Shown here: piece after piece, positions 51,621 through 58,980 of the stretch
Numbering within the stretch: position 1 is the stretch's first letter
How the letters are laid out: each line of letters starts with the position of its first letter
Source of the DNA: Laceyella tengchongensis
GTDB lineage: Bacteria; Bacillota; Bacilli; Thermoactinomycetales; Thermoactinomycetaceae
Direction of reading: 5' to 3'
Length of the DNA stretch: 64,000 bases
Assembly (NCBI RefSeq): GCF_900182735.1
Contig: NZ_FXTU01000001.1
Coordinates: 434,001 to 498,000 of the forward strand
The notes under the pieces: model-generated
What the model was told of the DNA's origin: nothing
What the model saw: the letters and a program-made list of their open reading frames with translations, nothing else
Database searches by the model: none
Program-made: the position numbers and the translations under genes

Positions 51621-52301
51621 ATGAAAGTAACATTTCACGGCCATTCATGCTTTGAAATCGAACATCGTGGCACACGTTTGTTGATCGATCCGTTTATCAC
51701 TGGCAATCCACAGGCCAAAGTGAAGGCGGAGGAGCTCAACCCCGATTATATTCTCGTCACCCATGGCCACGGCGATCATGTGGGGGACACGGTGGCCATC
51801 GCCAAGCGCACCGGCGCTACCGTTATCGCTGCGCACGAACTGTCGGTGTGGCTGGGGAAACAGGGCGTCAAAGCGCATGGTATGGCTTTGGGCGGGGGGC
51901 ACGCCTTTCCGTTTGGCCATGTGAAAATGGTGCTTGCCCTGCATGGTTCAGGATATGAAGCAGACGATCAAATCGTCTATATGGGACCCGCGGCCGGCTT
52001 CGTGCTTACCCTGGATGGCACCACTATCTATCATGCCGGAGACACCGCGCTCTTCTCCGACATGAAGCTGATTGGCCGCAAACCGATCGACCTGGCTATG
52101 CTACCCATCGGCGACAATTTCACCATGGGACCAGACGATGCCCTCTTGGCGGCGGAATGGCTCGGCGCCAAACGGGTAATTCCGATGCACTATAACACCT
52201 TCCCGCTGATCGAGCAAGATGGGGAGCACTTTATCAAGCAGCTCGCCGAGAAGGGAATCGAAGGCCATGCTCTCGCACCAGGTCAATCGTTTGAATTGTG
52301 A
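51621..52301 (+). CDS. ytkL: UPF0173 metallo-beta-lactamase-fold hydrolase
   Basis: 226 residues. Metal ligands: 'VTHGHGDHVGD' (HxHxDH), 'HGSGYE', 'YHAGDTALFSD' and 'PMHYNTFP'. Length and ends ('MKVTFHGHSCFEIEHRGTRLLIDPF') are those of UPF0173. Substrate unknown. ATG 51621 is preceded by GAGGAGGGG; upstream codons belong to the yheA relic. Confidence 0.9.
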   Translation: MKVTFHGHSCFEIEHRGTRLLIDPFITGNPQAKVKAEELNPDYILVTHGHGDHVGDTVAIAKRTGATVIAAHELSVWLGKQGVKAHGMALGGGHAFPFGHVKMVLALHGSGYEADDQIVYMGPAAGFVLTLDGTTIYHAGDTALFSDMKLIGRKPIDLAMLPIGDNFTMGPDDALLAAEWLGAKRVIPMHYNTFPLIEQDGEHFIKQLAEKGIEGHALAPGQSFEL

Positions 52302-52383
52302 CATATCTATTTGTAACTGTTCTGTAACGTGGTTGTAATGGTTTTCATCTAAAATGATTACAGGATGAAAACCCCCTTTGGTA

Positions 52384-52414
52384 GAGACGGCCCCGGAAAC
52401 CGTCTCTTTTTTTT
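52384..52414 (+). terminator. Terminator after ytkL; left edge of the AT-rich island
   Basis: GAGACGG/CCGTCTC stem, T8-9 run. The same hairpin recurs, decayed, within repeat A copies 2 and 3. Confidence 0.88.
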
Positions 52415-52510
52415 GTGCAAAATGGCTGGTAAAAGGCTGTGGTGTACAGGAAAGAAAGATGCGACATATAAATAAGCGGTTACCGCGTTTACGGGTAGCC
52501 GCTTTAATTT
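52388..52510. repeat. Interspersed repeat A, copy 1 (~123 bp)
   Basis: Starts CGGCCCCGGAAACCGTCTC, T run, then GTGCAAAATGGCTGGTAAAAG, TACAGGAAAGAAAGATGCGA and ends in the GCGG(T/C)TACCGC...GGTAGCCGC hairpin that terminates a minus-strand peptide unit. Copies at 54311 (nearly identical) and 60258 (diverged). Confidence 0.85.
52474..52504 (-). terminator. Terminator of the peptide P1 unit
   Basis: AAGCGGCTACCC / GCGGTAACCGCTT on the minus strand, then ATTTATA. A near-identical stem is at 54404-54430. Confidence 0.6.
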
Positions 52511-52517
52511 TAAACAA

Positions 52518-52571
52518 CTATTGTTCTGTATCGTCGTCGCCGCCAACAGCTACAAAATAGTTAAACAACAT
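52518..52571 (-). CDS. Peptide P1, 17 residues (candidate signalling peptide)
   Basis: MLFNYFVAVGGDDDTEQ. GAGGGGG lies 6 bases upstream and a terminator follows. Hydrophobic N-terminal half, Asp-rich C-terminal half, like P2 (54569) and P3 (52783). The upstream DNA is a relic of a TPR regulator gene, so P1 was probably once the 3' partner of that regulator, as P2 is today. Confidence 0.55.
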   Translation of the reverse strand: MLFNYFVAVGGDDDTEQ

Positions 52572-52740
52572 ATAAATCCCCCTCACTTCCGTTAAATGAA
52601 TATTGCGGGTTGTTGTTTTATTGCCGCTTTAAGCTAATTGTTTTCCAAATATAGATTATCAAAATATTTCGACGTTATCAATGGTTACTTAGATTGCTTG
52701 TGTTATTTCTGCAAGTTCAACCGATCCTTTGGTCAAAAAG
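52572..52740 (-). pseudogene. 3'-end relic of a TPR regulator gene
   Basis: The DNA matches the 3' end of the regulator at 54615-55946: shared words include GTTAAATGAATATTG next to the peptide start and ACTTAGATTG..CTTGTGTTATTTCTGCAAGTTCAA further in, with indels. Only about the last 55 codons remain, out of frame. Confidence 0.75.
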
Positions 52741-52782
52741 AGAAAAAGACATCCCCATCACTTTGAAAATGGCTTTTAAAAA

Positions 52783-52845
52783 TTAGTTAGTCGTGTCGTC
52801 ATCGTTTTCGTCGGTGAAAGTATAAACGCAATTAACGAATACCAT
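52783..52845 (-). CDS. Peptide P3, 20 residues (candidate signalling peptide)
   Basis: MVFVNCVYTFTDENDDDTTN from ATG 52845, 9 bases after GTGAGG; an ATG three codons earlier (52854) is too close. Same style as P1 and P2: hydrophobic start, acidic '(D)DDT' end. No regulator gene or relic is clear upstream; a minus-strand TAAAAT at ~52900 may be a -10 element. Confidence 0.5.
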   Translation of the reverse strand: MVFVNCVYTFTDENDDDTTN

Positions 52846-53057
52846 AAAGTTCATCCTCACTTTGCAAATTTATTTCGTATTGCAAGTCTAACAACTATTT
52901 TACACAATATTAACACTATTCTTTTAAGCCCATTTTATTAAAGCATCGAACCACCCGCAATAAGGCTGTACAGAAGCGATGATGGAATAATCTTCTATGA
53001 GGGTGACCGCTTGATTATGTATAATGTATGTTATAAAAGTTAAAAGGGGATGAGCCA

Positions 53058-53657
53058 TTGAAAAAGCCATTAGTTGACTTTGAAGCGTTTTTAATGGGTG
53101 TAAAACCTGCATTGTATGGTACTACTGCTTCACCAAATTACATGGCTAACTTCCATTTATTAGAACGCTACCCATGTGTTACAAAAGGGATAAGCCAGCA
53201 TAATGACGCAGATTTTTTTCTGTTCTTTCAAACTGAATCAATGAAAAAGGACTTTTTAGAGAAACTTGCTAGAGTAGAACACCTTTCCCCTGAATTCCAC
53301 GAGCTATTAGGCATAACACTTGGTTACCCACCGCTCGCAGTGAAAAATTTTGTAGAGTGTCGCCGATTAGAAGAAGTGGAAAAACGTATAAATGACTACA
53401 AAGAACTGCTTAGACATAAAGTATCATTCATTTATTCTGGTATTAGATGCGGCGGACACGTGAATGACATCGTAGAAAATAGCGTTTGGTTATGGGAACA
53501 GTACTACATTAAGGATGAGCCGTTTAAAATCGGAATGATTGAGGGAGACGTTATGAAGTATTATGAAGTCAAGCCGTATGACTTCGATGAGCTAGAACGA
53601 GTGAAGCAACGTAAATTGGAACTCATATCAAGAGCAAAAGAGGAAGCCACTCTATAA
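53058..53657 (+). CDS. Island family protein, copy 1 (~199 residues, unknown)
   Basis: One of four paralogues (also 58353, 59589, 60695). Shared blocks: 'KKPLVDFEAFLMGVKPALYG' at the start, 'YPCVT', 'FFLFFQTE', 'SPEFHELLGITLGYPPLA', 'SGIRCGGHVNDIVENSVWLWE' and 'YEVKPYDFDELERVKQRKL' at the end. No signal or membrane segment. Catalytic candidates are the invariant Cys-x-x-His and Asp of 'C-x-G-H-V-N-D'. Not recognised. AAAAGGGGA lies 7 bases before TTG 53058. Own terminator. Confidence 0.75.
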   Translation: MKKPLVDFEAFLMGVKPALYGTTASPNYMANFHLLERYPCVTKGISQHNDADFFLFFQTESMKKDFLEKLARVEHLSPEFHELLGITLGYPPLAVKNFVECRRLEEVEKRINDYKELLRHKVSFIYSGIRCGGHVNDIVENSVWLWEQYYIKDEPFKIGMIEGDVMKYYEVKPYDFDELERVKQRKLELISRAKEEATL

Positions 53658-53686
53658 AAGCCCGTAAGCGGCTTTATTTTTTTGTT
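53656..53686 (+). terminator. Terminator of island family copy 1
   Basis: AAAGCC cgtaagc GGCTTT, T7. Confidence 0.8.
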
Positions 53687-53721
53687 AGTAAACTGTCGGA
53701 AAGTTTACACAAAACATATTT
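53682..53721. repeat. Interspersed repeat B, copy 1 (~40 bp)
   Basis: T run, then GT(T/C)AGTA..C(T/C)GTCGGAAAGTT(T/C)ACACAAAA(C/T)ATATTT. Further copies at 58221 and 60211, each straight after a terminator. Confidence 0.7.
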
Positions 53722-54117
53722 AATTTTCGAATTTTAACTACATCAGTATTTCTGCTATTAGGGGTAGGGTACGGTAACCAAAACGAAACAACGGTGACGA
53801 AGCCGGCGCCTCAGGAAAAGGCGGAACCAGCCGTACATAAGCCGGAGGAATCCACGAAACCCACTGAAAAGAAACCGGAAGCACCTAAAACGAATAAAAA
53901 TTGCGAGATGAAAGGCGAAGAGTTTATACAAAAGAGCAGGGAAGAACGTCAGGCAGTAATAACGGGTTGCTTGCTGGATTATCCGCAAAAAGAGAAAGTC
54001 GATGATGTACAAAAAGTGTTAGACAAGGCAAACAAGTATTTTACGAATAGCGAAGCGTGGGAAGCACCAGTAACCAAGTTTTTAGACGATTATGTGGCGT
54101 GGAAAACAAGTAAATAA
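53716..54117 (+). pseudogene. Decayed lipoprotein gene
   Basis: An open frame reads 'ILTTSVFLLLGVGYGNQNET' and then a Pro/Lys/Glu-rich linker and a folded-looking end ('NCEMKGEEFIQ...DDYVAWKTSK'). The first part is a lipoprotein signal whose lipobox Cys appears changed to Tyr ('GVGY'), and no ATG/GTG/TTG start or ribosome site lies before it. Translation could only begin at an internal GTG (53794), giving a 107-residue soluble protein. Best seen as a broken gene. Confidence 0.55.
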
Positions 54118-54310
54118 AATTTGTGCAAAACGGCAACTAGACCGGGATTCGACCGATGGTTTGACAGGCATGAATGACGAGGAAGCGTATGCGTTACTGG
54201 TTAAGGCAAGGGAAATAAATACGGGGTGTAACGACCGAATATGGAACAGACAGAAACTGTAATAATTTAGCGGGCTTTGACGTGTTGATACCTATAGAAA
54301 GGACGTCACA

Positions 54311-54433
54311 CGGCCCCGGAAACCGTCTCTTTTTTTTGTGCAAAAATGGCTGGTAAAAGGCTGTGGCGTACAGGAAAGAAAGATGCGACATATAAATAAG
54401 CGGCTACCGCGTTTACGGGTAGCCGCTTTAATT
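54311..54433. repeat. Interspersed repeat A, copy 2
   Basis: Nearly identical to copy 1 over ~120 bases, including the T8 run and the minus-strand terminator stem (54404-54430). The 5' arm of its GAGACGG hairpin is lost. Confidence 0.85.
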
Positions 54434-54482
54434 ATTGTTCTGTATCGTTGTATTTACCAACAAAAGGTTGTAAAACGTACAG
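54432..54482 (-). pseudogene. Peptide P4 relic
   Basis: The frame LYVLQPFVGKYNDTEQ, ending like P1 (DTEQ), abuts repeat A in the same way. A CTG stands where ATG is expected and no ribosome site is visible, so it is probably silent. Confidence 0.55.
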
Positions 54483-54502
54483 CCTAAAGCAAGTAATAAA
54501 GA

Positions 54503-54530
54503 AAAACGGCTACACAAAGAAGCCGTTTTT
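54503..54530. terminator. Terminator of the second regulator/peptide unit
   Basis: AAAAACGGCT acacaaaga AGCCGTTTTT, works on both strands; it follows peptide P2 on the minus strand. Confidence 0.85.
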
Positions 54531-54568
54531 GATTGATTTTAGAAAATTTAATTTATTGGTGGTGTTAA

Positions 54569-54628
54569 TTAGCGGTCAGTGTCCCCGTCATCTTCACCAT
54601 TAAGAAGATATAAATTAAACAACTTCAT
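54569..54628 (-). CDS. Peptide P2, 19 residues, overlapping regulator 2 (candidate signalling peptide)
   Basis: MKLFNLYLLNGEDDGDTDR. The ATG lies 11 bases inside the 3' end of the regulator gene in another frame, with GAGAGGA 9 bases upstream, and a terminator follows. This overlap is the usual arrangement of peptide genes in RRNPP systems (rap-phr, nprR-nprX). It lacks a Sec signal. Confidence 0.6.
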   Translation of the reverse strand: MKLFNLYLLNGEDDGDTDR

Positions 54629-55946
54629 AAAACCAGTCCTCTCTATTAAATGAATATTGAAGGTTGTGAAGTTCCCTAACCGTCTTAATCCAATCGCTTT
54701 CTAGACCCATGTTATCAAAAATTTTAGATAGTAGCAATAATGACTTAGATTGTGTTTCTTTGTCTTGTGTTATTTCTGCAAGTTCAACTGATTCTTTTAG
54801 GTGCAAAATAGCATTTTTATATTTTCCTTGATTAAAAAAAATACAACCTGCGACATAAAGAACTTTTGGAAGACGGTTTTTTTGTGAAACTTCGCGCGAA
54901 AGGTTAAGAGCAGTATTAATGAATTCTTCAGCTTTTTCATGCTCTTCTAATTCAGAATACAAAGTAGCTGAACGGCTTAACGCGTCTATTTGGCATTTCG
55001 CAAAGGTTTTACTGTCATCATGCATTAGTACAGTTTCAAATTGAAGTATAGCTTTTTCGTATTGTTTTTGTAATAAATATACGCTTCCTAATACATTAAG
55101 CAGATCTAGATATCGTCTTGTAACCCTGTTTCTACGGGCTAATTTAATACCTTCTTTGCAAATATTAACAGCTTCGTCATAACGTTTTATTTTTTGTAGA
55201 ATGAGCGCGTGATAACGGTAAAGGTTCAATACAACATGTGTATTGTTAATTTGCGATATTGATTCCCATAATTCATTTAAAACTTGCTTAGCGGCGTCGA
55301 ATTGGCGAAGGGTCAATAAGTAAAGTACTTTGTTACTTTTTAGTGGATAATAAACATCATTCCCGTCCTCATTCTCGTTATATGCTTGTAATCCTTTTTC
55401 TGTGTAGTCCATTGCTTTATCTAATTGGTACTGAACGTAATTGCAAATACCTAGCTCGTTGAAACAGGTGGCAACAATGTTTCCGCGCGCTGGTAAATTA
55501 TACTGTCTGTGAAGTCTAATTGCTAATTTATAATGTTTCTCAGCACGGCTATAATCTCCCTTTCCGTGACAAATTCGACCTTCCAAGTATGCGTGGTAAG
55601 GTGCCAATGGATGGAAACGCTCCATTTTTACTTTTTTAAGGAGTGTTTCGGCTTCTTTATATCTTTTGTTATTAAGAAGAGACTCCACCGCTTCAAGTTT
55701 ATAGTTTAATATTTCTATCTTTTCTTCCTCAAGTTTGATCAAGTGTTTAAGTCTTAATTTAGTTAAACCAAGTTTCTTTAAGTACCTTTCAACTAAAGCA
55801 TTGTCCACTTTTATAGTTCCTCTTTCAATATTGGAGATAGTGCCGTAGGACATGGTTTTGTCAGCAACATCTTCTTGCCGTAATCCTAATTCCTTTCTTG
55901 TTTTACGTATTACATACCGCAATACAAAAGACTCCATAGTTGACAT
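54615..55946 (-). CDS. XRE-TPR regulator, RRNPP-like (copy 2)
   Basis: 443 residues. HTH ('VIRKTRKELGLRQEDVADKTMSYGTISNIERGTIKVDNALVERYLKKLGL') then about eight TPRs ('NIVATCFNELGICNYVQYQLDKAMDYTEKGLQAY', 'DLLNVLGSVYLLQKQYEKAILQFETVL'). Same plan as the 441-residue copy at 23344-24669 but AT-rich. AGGAGAG lies 8 bases before ATG 55946. A 3'-overlapping micro-ORF and a divergent FDIFG gene complete the module. Confidence 0.85.
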   Translation of the reverse strand: MSTMESFVLRYVIRKTRKELGLRQEDVADKTMSYGTISNIERGTIKVDNALVERYLKKLGLTKLRLKHLIKLEEEKIEILNYKLEAVESLLNNKRYKEAETLLKKVKMERFHPLAPYHAYLEGRICHGKGDYSRAEKHYKLAIRLHRQYNLPARGNIVATCFNELGICNYVQYQLDKAMDYTEKGLQAYNENEDGNDVYYPLKSNKVLYLLTLRQFDAAKQVLNELWESISQINNTHVVLNLYRYHALILQKIKRYDEAVNICKEGIKLARRNRVTRRYLDLLNVLGSVYLLQKQYEKAILQFETVLMHDDSKTFAKCQIDALSRSATLYSELEEHEKAEEFINTALNLSREVSQKNRLPKVLYVAGCIFFNQGKYKNAILHLKESVELAEITQDKETQSKSLLLLSKIFDNMGLESDWIKTVRELHNLQYSFNREDWFYEVV

Positions 55947-56079
55947 CTCTAAACTCTCCTTTTATTTTGTATAATTTCATGATTTATCAAGATGTTTTAT
56001 TAGGGTGTTGGTTTATTTAAAGAATGGATATTTAAATGCGATTAGATTAGCAGTAAAAATAATGATAAATAAGCATAAT

Positions 56080-56088
56080 ATGCATATG
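56080..56088. promoter_or_regulatory. Shared palindromic ATGCATATG motif, second copy
   Basis: Same nine bases as at 24757-24765, again between a TPR regulator and an FDIFG gene, here flanked by AAGCATAAT and ATTGCAATGG. Confidence 0.3.
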
Positions 56089-56198
56089 ATTGCAATGGTT
56101 TAAAGAAAATAACTTAAATAAAATTTGTATTGAGTGACTATATTGAATTATATTACAATTTAACCATAAAACACAATGCAGTTACTTGGAGGGTTGAT

Positions 56199-56369
56199 AT
56201 GAGAGCTGTTACTGTCGGTAACGTTGCGGTAGACAATCGGGTAACACCTGTACATTTGCTGACGAAAAACGGGCAGAAAATCACAATTCACATGATTCAT
56301 TTAGTGGTAGAGGAGCTGGAAGATGGAAAGCGGGTATTATCGGGGCGTTGCTTTGATATTTTCGGTTGA
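56199..56369 (+). CDS. 56-residue 'FDIFG' protein, divergent to regulator 2
   Basis: GGAGGG lies 5 bases before ATG 56199. Residues ~17-56 ('VHLLTKNGQKITIHMIHLVV' then 'SGRCFDIFG') align with the C-terminal 40 residues of the 99-residue protein at 24943-25242. It is therefore the minimal form of the domain. Function unknown; likely controlled by the adjacent regulator. Confidence 0.65.
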   Translation: MRAVTVGNVAVDNRVTPVHLLTKNGQKITIHMIHLVVEELEDGKRVLSGRCFDIFG

Positions 56370-56499
56370 CCAAATAAAAAAGAGCCATGTAGTTAACACA
56401 CGGCTCAAAAGAAAACAAATAACAAAAACAGTATACCATGCTAATGGCAACGCTGTCTAAAGGAAGGAAACGGCGCATTTTAGCAAAGACAACAGAGAT

Positions 56500-56615
56500 T
56501 AGCGGTTTCTGATAAATGGAGTAGCGGCTCCAAAGCCGTTTTCTCTTTCGCTTCACTTGTGTATTGGTGCTTATCAGGAAAAGGTTTTTCTTCAGATCTA
56601 TTAACGATCAGATGG
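56500..56615. repeat. MITE-like element, copy D (diverged)
   Basis: GCGGTTTCTGATAAAT at the left, interior GTAGCGGCTCCAAAGCCGTT and CTCTTTCGCTTCACTTGTG..GGAAAAGGTTTTTC as in copy C, right end ATCAGATGG worn. Its presence both inside and outside the island shows the element is native to the genome. Confidence 0.65.
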
Positions 56616-56727
56616 AGTTGTTTTTAGAAAGTGTTTGCTTTCAGATCAGTATGTGGCGTATAGCTGAAATTCGTGGTGAAAGTAACTGGATTTAATTCGG
56701 AATAAAGAGAAAATAGAGGTGTTTTGT

Positions 56728-56895
56728 ATGCACGGTACTAATGGAAAGGTTACGGTGGTTGTCGGGTTTGGTGCAACTGGCGTGTTGTACATTCCACTTC
56801 AAGCGGATTATACAGCGATAAAGGAGAATCAAGCGCCTGCGAATACAGCGTTGGAAATGACGTGTATTAACGGTGTTTGGCAGTACGAGCAGTAA
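56728..56895 (+). CDS. 55-residue protein, unknown
   Basis: AGAGGT lies 8 bases before ATG 56728. The product opens 'MHGTNGKVTVVVGFGATGVL' and ends 'CINGVWQYEQ'; it looks like a small beta-rich domain. A decayed piece with VTVVVGFA is at 60602-60640, next to a decayed copy of the following gene. No family recognised. Confidence 0.55.
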   Translation: MHGTNGKVTVVVGFGATGVLYIPLQADYTAIKENQAPANTALEMTCINGVWQYEQ

Positions 56896-56962
56896 GGTGG
56901 CTTCTGGAAAGGGAGTGATAGCGAAAGAGTCCTTACCTTATAAGAAAATGGGGGTGAAATGG

Positions 56963-57148
56963 ATGGCACCTTTTTGGACAGAAAGTAAAGATGGCCCAGA
57001 AGAATATCAATGCGACGAGTGTAAAAGATGGGAGGCTGGTAGACCGGAATACTGGTATGAGGATAAAGTTTTTTGTTCAAGTTCCTGTCTGAGTAATTAT
57101 CGGTACAGAGAAATAAGCGGCTATAATGACGAAGGTTCGTTTTGGTAA
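56963..57148 (+). CDS. 61-residue zinc-finger protein (TRASH/MYM-like)
   Basis: GGGGGTGA precedes ATG 56963. Cys pattern C-D-E-C ... C-S-S-S-C ('YQCDECKRWEAG', 'VFCSSSCLSNY') is like TRASH or MYM fingers that bind metal or protein. A copy with two stop codons is at 60427-60553. Role unknown. Confidence 0.6.
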   Translation: MAPFWTESKDGPEEYQCDECKRWEAGRPEYWYEDKVFCSSSCLSNYRYREISGYNDEGSFW

Positions 57149-57217
57149 AAACCTGTATAGCCAAGCCACCTTTTTTGTGCTAACATTTCGATAAACAAAA
57201 AGGAGGGACGTAGGCCA

Positions 57218-58180
57218 ATGAAGCGCATCAATAACGTTTTAACTAAAAACAAGTTTAGCACTAAATTAATTGATAAGCGGGTTGAAGCTATAACGAAACA
57301 TCCATATGTGGTTAAGTTTTTAATAGAAAACGAGGGTGAAATTTCTCAATCACAGCTCAGACCCTTTTTGTCCAAATTAAATCAGTACATTCGTGAGCTA
57401 GACAATTGTAATGAGTGCCCTGGTCTTGAACAGTGTCCTAACTTGATGCGTGGCCATTACCCGTCCCTTAAAGCATATATGGGAAACATTGATATTACTA
57501 TGAATCAATGTGTGAAATTGAAAAACGATTATGCTGAACAAAATAGAAAAACACTCATTCAATGCCATGCTATACCGAAAGATGTACAAACAGCTACTTT
57601 TAATACAATAGAAATGGATAACCATCGACTGAAAGCAATTGACCTTGCCATTACATTCTGTAATGAACTGATTATGGGGAGCAAACTAGGTGGGCTATAT
57701 CTGCACGGGGCATTTGGTGTAGGGAAAAGTCACATTGCTGGAGCTATTGCTAATACGTTGGCTGATGGCGACATACCTGTTCTCATGGTGCATACCCCGT
57801 CTCTCGTTAACGAAATGCGGGACGCAATTGCAGAAGCTATGCGAGGAAACAAACTAAGTGCGACAGTTAGCAAAAAACTAGAGTTATTAAGCTCTACACC
57901 TGTACTAATATTAGACGACATCGGCACTGAAACGTATTCTAGTTGGATACGAGATAATGTGTTTGGCGTGATTTTGCAAAATCGCGTTTCAAAACAACTA
58001 CCTACTATTTACACTTCTAATCTAACCCTAGATGAATTGGAGCAGGCATTATCGTGGATTAGCCATAAAGGGCAAACATATGAGGATAAAGTAGGCGCTA
58101 GAAGGATAATGGAACGTATTCGTCCTTATGTGATTCCGGTGGAAGTGGGCGGAAGAAATCGTAGATATGACAAGAAATAA
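57218..58180 (+). CDS. dnaI: DnaI-like helicase loader, island copy
   Basis: 320 residues. The N-terminal zinc domain has 'CNECPGLEQCPNL' and a later 'NQC', as in B. subtilis DnaI, which uses it to regulate helicase binding. The AAA+ domain has Walker A 'GAFGVGKSH', Walker B 'VLILDDIGTE', sensor 'TIYTSNLT' and the Arg finger region 'RIMERIRPYVIPV'. It loads the replicative helicase DnaC/DnaB. GGAGGG precedes ATG 57218. No dnaB/dnaD is nearby, unlike the normal chromosomal site, and codon use is AT-rich; probably a phage- or plasmid-type copy. Confidence 0.85.
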   Translation: MKRINNVLTKNKFSTKLIDKRVEAITKHPYVVKFLIENEGEISQSQLRPFLSKLNQYIRELDNCNECPGLEQCPNLMRGHYPSLKAYMGNIDITMNQCVKLKNDYAEQNRKTLIQCHAIPKDVQTATFNTIEMDNHRLKAIDLAITFCNELIMGSKLGGLYLHGAFGVGKSHIAGAIANTLADGDIPVLMVHTPSLVNEMRDAIAEAMRGNKLSATVSKKLELLSSTPVLILDDIGTETYSSWIRDNVFGVILQNRVSKQLPTIYTSNLTLDELEQALSWISHKGQTYEDKVGARRIMERIRPYVIPVEVGGRNRRYDKK

Positions 58181-58194
58181 AAAGCGTCCATTGA

Positions 58195-58220
58195 CACTGC
58201 CATCAGGCAGTAATTTTTTT
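58195..58220 (+). terminator. Terminator after the island dnaI copy
   Basis: ACTGCC atca GGCAGT, T7. Confidence 0.75.
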
Positions 58221-58258
58221 CTCTATGTACGTCGGAAAGTTCTTACAAAACATATTTC
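58221..58258. repeat. Interspersed repeat B, copy 2
   Basis: ...TAC-GTCGGAAAGTTCTTACAAAACATATTT, as at 53682 and 60211. Confidence 0.7.
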
Positions 58259-58352
58259 ATACCGAAGATAATTCAATGGGACAGTCTGCTAATTAGCAGG
58301 CTGTTCCTTGTTATTTAGCGTATACTTTATACCGTGAAAGAGGGGGCATATG

Positions 58353-58943
58353 GTGAAAAAGCCACTAGTCGATTATCAAACGTTTCTGATAGGACGTAAA
58401 CCGGCATTGTATGGAAACACAGGTAGTCCGACATTCATGAAAAATCTTCATTTGTTTGAGCATTACCCATGTGTTACGGAAAACATCGATATATTTGACG
58501 GTGAGGATTTCTACTTGTTTTTTCAGAATGAAGAGTTGAAAGAGACGTTTTTATCTAAGTTACGCGATGTTAAACCACGTTCACCCGAATTTCATCGATT
58601 ATTAGGTGTTACGCTTGGTTATCCTCCCCTGGCTGCACAATTCTTTGCGGAATGCCACCGATTGGAAGAGGAAAAGCACATAGACGAGTATGAGCGGTTG
58701 TTTAAACAAAAGGTATTCTTTTACTACTCCGGGATCCGATGTAATGGACATGTCAATGACTTAGTAGAAAATAGCGTTTGGTTATGGGAACGGTACTACA
58801 TCGAGGATGAACCGTTTAAAGTCGGAATGATTGAGGATAACATTGTGAGGCTTTATGAAGTTAAGCCGTATGACTTCGATGAGCTGGAGCGAGTGAAGCA
58901 ACGGAAACTAGATCTCATAACAAAAAAGGAAACCACTTTATAA
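58353..58943 (+). CDS. Island family protein, copy 2 (196 residues, unknown)
   Basis: Paralogue of 53058-53657 and 60695-61282, about 60-70% alike by eye. 'MKKPLVDYQTFLIGRKPALYG', 'FYLFFQNEELKETFLSKL', 'SGIRCNGHVNDLVENSVWLWERYYI', 'YEVKPYDFDELERVKQRKL'. AGAGGGGGC lies before GTG 58353, which gives the same N-terminus as the other copies; ATG 58350 would add one residue. It follows the dnaI-like gene. Confidence 0.75.
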   Translation: MKKPLVDYQTFLIGRKPALYGNTGSPTFMKNLHLFEHYPCVTENIDIFDGEDFYLFFQNEELKETFLSKLRDVKPRSPEFHRLLGVTLGYPPLAAQFFAECHRLEEEKHIDEYERLFKQKVFFYYSGIRCNGHVNDLVENSVWLWERYYIEDEPFKVGMIEDNIVRLYEVKPYDFDELERVKQRKLDLITKKETTL

Positions 58944-58970
58944 AAGCCCGAATGCGGCTTTATTTTTTTT
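58942..58970 (+). terminator. Terminator of island family copy 2
   Basis: AAAGCC cgaatgc GGCTTT, T8; the same stem as after copy 1. Confidence 0.8.
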
Positions 58971-58980
58971 GGAGTGCTAT

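Noticed and set aside
52924..53112. Minus-strand frame ending 'TLIEDYSIIASVQPYCGWFD..'
   Set aside because: The C-terminal part looks protein-like, but it overlaps the promoter and start of the island family gene and has no start signal. Possibly a relic, too weak to call.
56370..56410. Terminator after the 56-residue FDIFG gene
   Set aside because: GAGCC/GGCTC arms exist but are short with mismatches and lack a T run on the plus strand.
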